A stretch of DNA of 64,000 nucleotides from CAWINX01 sp963702055 (GTDB taxonomy: Bacteria; Actinomycetota; Thermoleophilia; Solirubrobacterales; 70-9), in NCBI GenBank assembly GCA_963702055.1, contig OY969702.1, positions 992,001-1,056,000 on the forward strand, given 5' to 3'. Shown piece by piece: positions 57,677 to 64,000 of the stretch. The position numbers and the translations under genes were made by a program. The first letter of the stretch is position 1; the number at the start of each line of letters is the position of its first letter. The notes under the pieces were generated by a model, which was given only the letters and a program-made list of their open reading frames with translations, had not been told where the DNA came from and did not search any database.

Positions 57677-59956
57677 TCAGGCGGCGCGGGCGGGAGCTTG
57701 CTCGGCGCTCCGGGCTCGACCGGTGAGAGCGCGACCGTACCCGGCGGCGAGCTGTTCGAGCGCCCGCTCCCAGGAGCGCGCCCGGGCGGCGCGGGCGGCC
57801 GAGGCGCCGAGATGGCGGCGCAGCAACGGCGAGGAGGCGAGCTGGAGGACGACGCCGGCGATCTGGTCGGCGTCGGGGCGGCAGAGCATCCCGGTGTGGC
57901 GGTTCTCGATCAGCGAGGCGGGACCGCCCTCGGCGACCGCGACCACCGGCAGGCCGCTGGCGCCGGCCTCGACCACCACCTGGCCGTAGGTGTCGGTCCG
58001 GGAGCAGAAGAGGAAGAGGTCCGCGCTGGCATAGGCGCGAGCCAGCTCCTCGCCCTCCAGCCAGCCGAGGAAGGTCGCCTTGTCACCGAGCCGCCTGCGC
58101 AGCTCGCCCTCCTCGGGCCCGCCGCCGGCGACCAGCAGGTGCAGGCGAGGGTCGGCACGCCGGGCGAGCAGGAAGCTCTCGGCCAGCAGGTCGACCCCCT
58201 TCTCTCGGGTCAACCGGCCTGCGTAGAGGACCTTCAGCTCGCCGGGGTATGCCTCGCGGTCGGCCTTCTCGGGATCGAAGCGGGAGATATCGACGCCGCG
58301 CTCCCAGCGGCCGATCCGTGCGGCGTCGACTCCGAGACGGGTCAGCGAGCGGTCTGCCGCGGGGCTCGGCGAGAGGACAACCGACGGCGCGCCGTAGAAG
58401 GCCCCCAACGCGGCGTTCGCCATCAGCTCGAGGCCGCCGTTGCCGCTGCGCAGGCCCGCGTAGGCGGCCAACTCGGTGTGGTAGCTGCCGATCAGCGGCA
58501 TCCCGGTGACGCGACTGAGCAGCGTCGCGGCAATCCCCGCCGGGCCGGGAGCGGTGACGTGGAGGAGGTCATAGCGGCCCTCGGCGAGGGTCTCGACCAT
58601 GTCGGTGAGGCCCGGCACGCCGAGCCGCATCCCCTCGTAGAAGGGGACCTCCAGCTCGGCCGCGGCGGGAAGGCGCCGGTCGACGGCGCCGTCGGTGCCG
58701 ACCACCTCGACCTCGAAGCCGGGGACGCCGCGCTCGCGGATCTGCTCGATCGTGTGGGTGACGCCGTGCATCGACTCGATCCCGTCGGCGACCACCGCGA
58801 CCCGCGCCGGCTCGTCGGCGCGGGCGGCGAGCTTCGCCTTCTCGGCGCCCAGGAAGGCCGCGGAGGGCGCGTAGGGGATCGCCGGCAGCAGAGCCTCGAA
58901 GAGGCCGCCGATCGCGGCGGGCGCGTTGCCGGCGGAGACCGCCGCCGCCCCGTCGGCGACCGCCGAGCGCAGGCGCCGCTCGTGGATGCGGCGGGCGCGG
59001 CGGTAGAGGCCGGCGTGGGAGAAAGCGTCGGACTGGAGGTGGGCGATCAGCGCCTCGCCGCGCTCCTCCATCCCGATCGAGGCGAGCCAGCCCTCGAGCA
59101 GGCCGCGGGCGTCGTCGGGCCCGATGTCGGCGGCGACCTTGCCCTCGCGGGCGGCGCCCTCGCCGATCACCCGCTGGGCGATCTTCAACACCGCCGCGGG
59201 ATCGGGCGCGCCCCCACCCTCGGTCCGTCCGTCGAGGGCGAGGGCGCGAGTCGCGAGCGCCATCGCGGCATGCGCCCACTTGGCGGCGCTGCCCTGCTCG
59301 CCGCCGGCGGCGATTCCATCGCCGCCGCGGAGCCGGCGCAGAAACTCTTCCGGCGATCGAACATCGGGCGGCGCCTCGGTGAAGGTGCGGCCGATGTCCA
59401 CGCCGGCATGATCGTCGGAGCCGCCGATGCCGGTCCCGCCGTGCGTCTCGATGTAGACGACGGCCGGCATGTTCAGCTCCGCGGCCCGCGACCCGTTGCG
59501 CACCTCCCAGATCGGGAAGAGCTCCGCCAGGCGCCGGCGATGGCGCTGGCCCAGGGGCGCGGCGACGTTGTAGAAAGGGTGGGCGAGCGCGCAGGCGATC
59601 TCGTGCTCGTGAAGATAGGTGGCGCAGGCCTCGACATCGCCGGAGTTCGCCTGCAGCCACTCGTGGTCTCCGGGAGTGATCCCGTAACAGAGGACGTGAA
59701 CCGCCTGGGGCTCACCGGCGAAGCGGGCGGTCAGCTCTTCGGAGACGAAGCAGTCGGGACGGTCCGCCAGCTCCAGGCAACCGTCGATGGTGTCGTGATC
59801 GGTGATCGTCACGAAGTCCATGCCGCGACGCTTGGCGAGGTCGTAGACCTCCCGCGGCGGGGTGGCGCACTCGGGAAGCCCCAGAGAGCGCTGCACGCCG
59901 AGGCGCGAGAGCTGCGAGGCGGTCGAGTGGCAATGCATGTCAACGCGGGAAGTCAT
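57677..59956 (-). CDS. PHP-domain phosphoesterase fused to a GT4 glycosyltransferase
   Basis: 759 residues from ATG 59956, chosen for the GAGGGAG site before it (an ATG at 59992 is in frame). The N-terminal PHP domain has DMHCHSTASQLSRLG, VTITDHDTIDG, CALAHPF and GGSDDHAG, the metal ligands of this phosphoesterase family. From about residue 385 a GT-B glycosyltransferase follows, with GLTDM, LHVTAPGPAG, VLYAGRLTREKGVDLL, LLVAGGGPEEG, FLGWLEGEEL and a FCSRTDTYGQVVVEAGASGL donor site. Product unknown; it may make a glycolipid or wall sugar. Set between ppk1 and the CHAD genes. Confidence 0.85.
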   Translation of the reverse strand: MTSRVDMHCHSTASQLSRLGVQRSLGLPECATPPREVYDLAKRRGMDFVTITDHDTIDGCLELADRPDCFVSEELTARFAGEPQAVHVLCYGITPGDHEWLQANSGDVEACATYLHEHEIACALAHPFYNVAAPLGQRHRRRLAELFPIWEVRNGSRAAELNMPAVVYIETHGGTGIGGSDDHAGVDIGRTFTEAPPDVRSPEEFLRRLRGGDGIAAGGEQGSAAKWAHAAMALATRALALDGRTEGGGAPDPAAVLKIAQRVIGEGAAREGKVAADIGPDDARGLLEGWLASIGMEERGEALIAHLQSDAFSHAGLYRRARRIHERRLRSAVADGAAAVSAGNAPAAIGGLFEALLPAIPYAPSAAFLGAEKAKLAARADEPARVAVVADGIESMHGVTHTIEQIRERGVPGFEVEVVGTDGAVDRRLPAAAELEVPFYEGMRLGVPGLTDMVETLAEGRYDLLHVTAPGPAGIAATLLSRVTGMPLIGSYHTELAAYAGLRSGNGGLELMANAALGAFYGAPSVVLSPSPAADRSLTRLGVDAARIGRWERGVDISRFDPEKADREAYPGELKVLYAGRLTREKGVDLLAESFLLARRADPRLHLLVAGGGPEEGELRRRLGDKATFLGWLEGEELARAYASADLFLFCSRTDTYGQVVVEAGASGLPVVAVAEGGPASLIENRHTGMLCRPDADQIAGVVLQLASSPLLRRHLGASAARAARARSWERALEQLAAGYGRALTGRARSAEQAPARAA

Positions 59957-60075
59957 CGGTGTCTCCCTCTCGATCATTGGTCTCGTCTCCACAAGATTCC
60001 GCGAATAGCAGGGAAAACTTGTGAAGCGACGGGAACCGCGCGGTGAAGATCCTGTGACTCGCGGAGCCGGGTGCC

Positions 60076-60495
60076 TTACAGCGAGAGCTCAAGGGCGGCC
60101 CAGGTGCCCCTGCTCGCCTCGGCCTGCCAGAGATCGTGGAAACGAACGAAGAGGCGCTCGCGACGCCCTTTTAGCAGCGAGACCAGCGAGGGGACCCCCT
60201 CGGCCCGGGGCATCGTCACATCGCAGTCGTGGATATCGCCGAGCACCGACTGCAGCTCCTTGGCGGCGCGGCGAGCGGCGACCGCATCCGGCCCAAAGCA
60301 GGACTCGGTGATCTCGAGCACGTATCGCAGGCGCTTGGCGGCGATCCGCATGTCGTGCTGCACGGCCGCGGCGCCCGGATCGAGCGCCACCTCGGCAAGG
60401 CCGCGCAGCTCGTCGAGGCGGGTGCGGACGATGAGCGCCGCGTTTCGGCGCAGCGACGCATCGGGGTCGAGCCCCTTCACCTTGCGCGCCTTCAC
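60076..60495 (-). CDS. CHAD domain protein, second half
   Basis: 139 residues carrying one helical CHAD repeat: VQHDMRIAAKRLRYVLEITE and LQSVLGDIHDCDVTM, with basic and histidine residues that bind polyphosphate in this family. A full CHAD domain contains two such repeats; the other is encoded just upstream at 60492-60965 with an ATGA overlap. The two proteins probably assemble into one polyphosphate-binding unit. Confidence 0.8.
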   Translation of the reverse strand: MKARKVKGLDPDASLRRNAALIVRTRLDELRGLAEVALDPGAAAVQHDMRIAAKRLRYVLEITESCFGPDAVAARRAAKELQSVLGDIHDCDVTMPRAEGVPSLVSLLKGRRERLFVRFHDLWQAEASRGTWAALELSL

Positions 60496-60965
60496 GCCGC
60501 CTCCTCGACGAGCCGGCCGAGCCGACGTCGAAGCTTGCTCAGGCGCTTCTTGGCGACGAGTTCCGCCAGCCCATCGTTGGCCTGGCGCTGCTCCTCGCGC
60601 AGCCGCTCGATCAGGGCGAGGACGCGTTCGCGGTCGTCGGGGTCTGCCTCACCGACAAACCCCTCGAGGAACTCGATCTCGACGTCGCAGTCCCGCCGTG
60701 CGCCGAGCGCGTCGGCCAGCGCCTTGACCTCCTTCAGCGTCTTGCGGAAGCGCTTGCGTGGAAAGCAGGGCTCGAATACCTCCATCGCGGCGCGCAGGCG
60801 GCGGGTCGCCACCCGCATGTCGTGGACCCGCTCGACGTCCGCCGTGTCGAGGACACCGCGCGAGTGCTCGAAAACCTCGGCAGCGCGGACGCCGACCACC
60901 CCGGCCGCAGCCGACCCAAATCGCTCTTCGCAATCGAACCCCGGAACCTCGCGCGGTCGCGCCAT
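60492..60965 (-). CDS. CHAD domain protein, first half
   Basis: 157 residues with the first CHAD repeat: VERVHDMRVATRRLRAAMEV, VKALADALGARRDCDVEIEF, and a C-terminal basic helix (VAKKRLSKLRRRLGRL). The expected second repeat is absent from this protein and lies in the next, overlapping gene. No nonsense mutation is needed to explain the split: each gene has its own start and stop. Located between ppx and the glycosyltransferase gene in the polyphosphate region. Confidence 0.8.
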   Translation of the reverse strand: MARPREVPGFDCEERFGSAAAGVVGVRAAEVFEHSRGVLDTADVERVHDMRVATRRLRAAMEVFEPCFPRKRFRKTLKEVKALADALGARRDCDVEIEFLEGFVGEADPDDRERVLALIERLREEQRQANDGLAELVAKKRLSKLRRRLGRLVEEAA

Positions 60966-60989
60966 GAACTGAGGCTAACCCGCCCGACG

Positions 60990-61044
60990 ATCCCTCCGCT
61001 GTTCCTTTGCCCTGCTATGTCCGGCAAAGGAACAGCGGAGGGAT
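60990..61044 (-). terminator. 22-base-pair perfect hairpin directly after ppx
   Basis: Arms at 60990-61011 and 61023-61044 are exact complements around an 11-base loop. The stem starts on the base after the ppx stop codon (61047-61045). No T-run follows, so it may be a terminator, an mRNA-stabilising end, or an inserted palindrome similar in size to that at 4157-4203. Confidence 0.7.
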
Positions 61045-61953
61045 TCAGGCGGCGAGGCGTGCCGGCGAGGAGCCGTTGGCGTTGCCGTTCAGCAGATCGA
61101 GGATGACGCCCTCGCGCAGGCCGCCCTTGCCGATCTGCAGCGGCTGGCCGAGCAGCTCGGAGATCTTCTCCAGCAGCAGCACGCCGGTGGCAAGGATGCG
61201 GACTCGCTCGGGGTCGAGTTCGAAGCGCCGCGCGACCTCCGCCGCGGGGTCGCCGGCCAGGACCCGTATCCCCCGCTCCAGCGTCTCGTACTCCAGCACC
61301 GCGCCGACCAGGCGACGCAACGAGGTGGCGCTGCCGCCGACCGCGACCGCCTGCGCCGGGTGTTCGATCTCGACCCCCTCGAAGAGATCGTCGATGCGAT
61401 CGCGGACCTTGCGAATCTCCGCCGCCGAGGGCGGGTCAGAGGCGAACAGCTCGTCGGCGAGCACGCCGGAGCCCACCTTCCAGGAGCGAACTCGCTCTAC
61501 CCCGCCCGGCACGGAACCGAGGATCACCTCGGTCGAGCCACCGCCGACGTCGACGACCCCGACCTTGCCCTCGACCGGATGCCCGAGCGTCTTGGTCGCG
61601 CCGATGAAGGAGAGCCTCCCCTCCTCCTCCTCGCTGAGGATGTCGACGGGAACCCCGGAAGCGTCGGCAATCGCAGTCGCGACCGCTTCGCCGTTGACGG
61701 CCTCTCGCACCGCCGCGGTGGCGACCGAGCGGATCGTCTCCGCTCCCAGCTCCCTGGCGAGGCGCACCTGGGTGGCGACGATCTCCGCGACCTCCTCGGC
61801 CTTCTCCGGGAGGATAGCCCCGGAGTCGTCCAGTGCCTTGTTGATCCGCGTGTAGGCCCGCTGCTCCATCACCTTCTTGAGTTGACCGTCGATCGGCTCG
61901 GCGACGAGCACGCGCGTCGTGTTGGAGCCGATGTCGATGGCAGCGCAGAGCAT
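61045..61953 (-). CDS. ppx: Exopolyphosphatase, Ppx/GppA family (short form)
   Basis: 302 residues, the length of single-unit actinobacterial Ppx. ASKHA-fold motifs: AAIDIGSNTTRVLVAE at the N-terminus, EEEEGRLSFIGA, VVDVGGGSTEVILG, and AVAVGGSATSLRRL. It removes terminal phosphate from polyphosphate (or acts on pppGpp). It follows phoU by 48 bases on the same strand and ends in a strong hairpin, so ppx may close the pst-phoU transcript. Confidence 0.92.
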   Translation of the reverse strand: MLCAAIDIGSNTTRVLVAEPIDGQLKKVMEQRAYTRINKALDDSGAILPEKAEEVAEIVATQVRLARELGAETIRSVATAAVREAVNGEAVATAIADASGVPVDILSEEEEGRLSFIGATKTLGHPVEGKVGVVDVGGGSTEVILGSVPGGVERVRSWKVGSGVLADELFASDPPSAAEIRKVRDRIDDLFEGVEIEHPAQAVAVGGSATSLRRLVGAVLEYETLERGIRVLAGDPAAEVARRFELDPERVRILATGVLLLEKISELLGQPLQIGKGGLREGVILDLLNGNANGSSPARLAA

Positions 61954-62001
61954 TGGCGGGGGCCACTTGCAATGTTCGCAAACGCATCGGACCCGCTCTG
62001 G

Positions 62002-62688
62002 CTACTGAGCGGGGTGCGAGGCGTCTTCGAACTCGCGGAAGAGGCCGGTGACGACGAAGGCGACCTGCTCGCCGATGTCGACCGCGTTGTCGGCGATCCG
62101 CTCGATCGCCCGCGCCGCGAGCAGCATCGTCATCGCCCACTCGCGCCGGTCGGCGTCGTCGCCGATCTCCAGGGCGAGCCCGAAGCACTCGCGGTTGAGA
62201 TTGTCGACCACGTCGTCCTGGCGGACCAGGTCGCGCGCCATCTCGACGTCGCGGTCCCCGAAGGCCCGCTTCGCCTGGCCGATCAAGGTGCGGGCCTGGC
62301 GGCCCATGGTGAGGATCAACTTCACCATCTCCTCGTCGGCCGGCGGCTCGTTGCCGGACAGCGGGATCATCTTGCAGATGTTCACGCACTGGTCGCCCAT
62401 CCGCTCGACGTTCTTCAGCACGTGCAGGAGGGCCGAGATCAGCCGCAGGTCGGTCGCCACCGGCGATTGCGTGGCGAGCAGGGTGATCAGGCTCTGGTGG
62501 ACCTCCAGGTAGCGACCGTCGATGCGGTCGTCGTCGGCGACGACGAGCTGGGCCAGCTCGACGTCGGCGTGCTCGATCGCCTCCAGGGTGCGCTCCAGCG
62601 CGGCGCTGACCAGGTCGAGGCCGCCGAGCGCGCTCTCCTCGAGACGATCGAGCTCCTCCTGGTACTGGGTTCGGGTCGCCTCCATCAT
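62002..62688 (-). CDS. phoU: Phosphate signalling protein PhoU
   Basis: 228 residues from ATG 62688, overlapping the pstB stop by ATGA. Two three-helix PhoU repeats are visible with metal-site patterns: VVADDDRIDGRYLEVHQSLI and LISALLHVLKNVERMGDQCV in the first half; LVRQDDVVDNLNRECFGLAL and LAARAIERIADNAVDIGEQV in the second. It links PstSCAB activity to the phosphate two-component system. Confidence 0.93.
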   Translation of the reverse strand: MMEATRTQYQEELDRLEESALGGLDLVSAALERTLEAIEHADVELAQLVVADDDRIDGRYLEVHQSLITLLATQSPVATDLRLISALLHVLKNVERMGDQCVNICKMIPLSGNEPPADEEMVKLILTMGRQARTLIGQAKRAFGDRDVEMARDLVRQDDVVDNLNRECFGLALEIGDDADRREWAMTMLLAARAIERIADNAVDIGEQVAFVVTGLFREFEDASHPAQ

Positions 62689-63563
62689 CCGAATTTCCCG
62701 GTCACGTATTGCTCGGTGCGGTCGTCGTCGGGGTTGGTGAAGAGCTTGTCGGTCGGCCCGACCTCGACCAGCTCCCCGTTCAGCATGAAGGCGGTTGTGT
62801 CGGCCACCCGGGCGGCCTGCTGCATGTTGTGGGTGACGATGACGATCGTCACCCGCTCCTTCAGCTCGCCGATCAGCTCCTCGATCTTCAGGGTGGCCAC
62901 CGGGTCCAGCGCCGAGCAGGGCTCGTCCATCAGCAGGACCTCGGGGTCGACGGCGAGCGCTCGTGCGATGCAGAGGCGCTGCTGCTGCCCCCCCGAGAGC
63001 CCCGCCCCGGGCTTGCTCAGTCGATCCTTGACTTCGTCCCAGAGGCTCGCCCCCACAAGCGCCTCGCGAACCCGGTCCTCGGTCTCCTTGCGGGGAGCGC
63101 CGGTGAACCGCAGTCCCGCGGCGACGTTGTCGAAGATAGACATGGTCGGAAACGGGTTGGGCTTCTGGAAGACCATGCCGACGGCGCGGCGCACCGCGAC
63201 GACGTCGACGCCCGGGCCATAGAGGTCGACCTCGTCCAGCATCACCTTTCCCTCGGCGCGGGCGCCCGGGATCTCCTCGTGCATCCGGTTGATACAGCGA
63301 ACCATCGTCGACTTGCCGCATCCGGAAGGCCCGATGATCGCGGTCACGTCCGTCGCGGAGAAGGAGAGGTCGACCCCTTTGACCGCTTGGTGGTCGCCGT
63401 AGTAGGCGCTGAGGCGGCGCAGCTCGACTTGGCGCTTGCCCGTCGCGGGCGCCGCGGGCGCGTCAACGGTCGGCTGCGCGCCCGTCGTGGCGTCGAGAAC
63501 GGGATCCGGGCTCTCGGCTTCGCGCTCCGAGCGCTCGGGCGCGTCGATGCGCTCTGGGTTCAT
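62685..63563 (-). CDS. pstB: Phosphate ABC transporter ATP-binding protein PstB
   Basis: 292 residues from ATG 63563, one base after the pstA stop, with GGAG upstream; an in-frame GTG at 63584 would overlap pstA. After an acidic N-terminal extension of about 30 residues the ABC domain shows Walker A IGPSGCGKST, Q-loop, signature LSGGQQQRL, and Walker B EVLLMDEPCSALDP, plus the PstB-typical FQKPNPFP. It powers high-affinity phosphate import with PstA and PstC. Confidence 0.95.
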   Translation of the reverse strand: MNPERIDAPERSEREAESPDPVLDATTGAQPTVDAPAAPATGKRQVELRRLSAYYGDHQAVKGVDLSFSATDVTAIIGPSGCGKSTMVRCINRMHEEIPGARAEGKVMLDEVDLYGPGVDVVAVRRAVGMVFQKPNPFPTMSIFDNVAAGLRFTGAPRKETEDRVREALVGASLWDEVKDRLSKPGAGLSGGQQQRLCIARALAVDPEVLLMDEPCSALDPVATLKIEELIGELKERVTIVIVTHNMQQAARVADTTAFMLNGELVEVGPTDKLFTNPDDDRTEQYVTGKFG

Positions 63564-63564
63564 T

Positions 63565-64000
63565 TCAGGCGGCTCCTTGGACACGGCTTCTCCGTTGAAT
63601 CAGCTTGGCGAGCAGGGTGACGATCAGGATCATTGTGACGAGCGCGACCGCGGCGCCCCATGCCCGTTGCACCAACTCCTGGTTGGGCTGCTTGAGGTCC
63701 TGGAAGATCTGGGCGGGGAGCGAGTTCATCGGCTGGTTCAGGTTGAACGTGGTCGCCTTGACGATCGTCGCCGTAAAGAGGAGTGGCGCGGTCTCGCCGG
63801 CCGCGCGGGCGATCGCCAGCAGCGAGCCGGTGACGATCCCCGAGGCGGCGGTGGGAAGCACCACTCTGGCGACGACCTTCCAGCGGGGCGCGCCGATTGC
63901 GAGCGCCGCCTCCCGCAGCGAATCGGGAACCAGCTTCAGCACGACCTCGCAGGATCGGGTGACGATCGGCAGCATCAGCAGCGCCAGGGCGACGGAGCCC
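63565..64000 (-). CDS. pstA: Phosphate ABC transporter permease PstA (5' part beyond window)
   Basis: The last 145 codons are in view and the frame is open through the right edge. The BPD_transp_1 EAA loop reads REAALAIGAPRWKVVARVVLPTA, followed by helices and AGETAPLLFTA, a PstA hallmark. The C-terminal helix (AAVALVTMILIVTLLAKLI) ends in a basic tail. pstB follows immediately; pstC and pstS are expected upstream outside the window. Confidence 0.93.
   Translation of the reverse strand, partial: GSVALALLMLPIVTRSCEVVLKLVPDSLREAALAIGAPRWKVVARVVLPTAASGIVTGSLLAIARAAGETAPLLFTATIVKATTFNLNQPMNSLPAQIFQDLKQPNQELVQRAWGAAVALVTMILIVTLLAKLIQRRSRVQGAA

Noticed and set aside
1..64000. CRISPR array
   Set aside because: No series of short direct repeats with unique spacers was seen; the repeats present are long, few and hairpin-bearing.

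Overview
The window is high-GC DNA with dense, mostly leaderless gene packing and many 4-base stop/start overlaps. I infer an actinobacterium, most likely of the class Thermoleophilia (Solirubrobacterales-like). The grounds are the giant secreted NHL-propeller proteins with Lys/His-rich tails, a collagen-like membrane protein, and a Pst/PhoU/Ppx/CHAD/Ppk/Pit phosphate block. No rRNA, tRNA or CRISPR array was seen.

Layout. 1-1.9 kb: a compact ubiquitin-like operon on the minus strand (Ubl, then a cysteine-free E2-like protein, a JAMM peptidase, and an E1 cut by the window edge), next to a divergent HTH gene. 2.5-6.4 kb: a hypothetical gene, a membrane protein, an AAA ATPase and a frameshifted remnant. 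6.4-20.1 kb: a four-gene operon of secreted proteins linked by overlaps. 20.2-21.1 kb: a collagen-like protein. 21.1-22.8 kb: non-coding DNA with two copies of a hairpin-rich repeat. 22.8-24.2 kb: a membrane M48 peptidase with a PhoB-type winged-helix protein.

About 24-49.65 kb carries a mobilizable element: MobF relaxase, VirD4/TraG coupling protein, HTH proteins, and a large serine recombinase whose gene ends inside a truncated maoC (right attachment junction). No mating-pore genes are visible. Its cargo includes a complete type II CBASS operon (CD-NTase, E2-E1 fusion, JAMM peptidase, TIR-SAVED effector), a coupled patatin/membrane-kinase pair whose patatin gene holds a run of 20 G, several membrane proteins of unknown function, and an RNase H-like protein. 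The left end of the element was not found.

49.9-64 kb looks like ordinary chromosome: a VapBC pair, Tad-pilus-like genes including a Tad-VanY-transglycosylase fusion, then an inorganic phosphate and polyphosphate region (pit with its PhoU-like partner, ppk1, a PHP-glycosyltransferase fusion, two half-CHAD genes, ppx, phoU, pstB, partial pstA). Thus two independent E1/E2/JAMM conjugation systems lie within 36 kb, one acting on a small Ubl and the other presumably on the CD-NTase.
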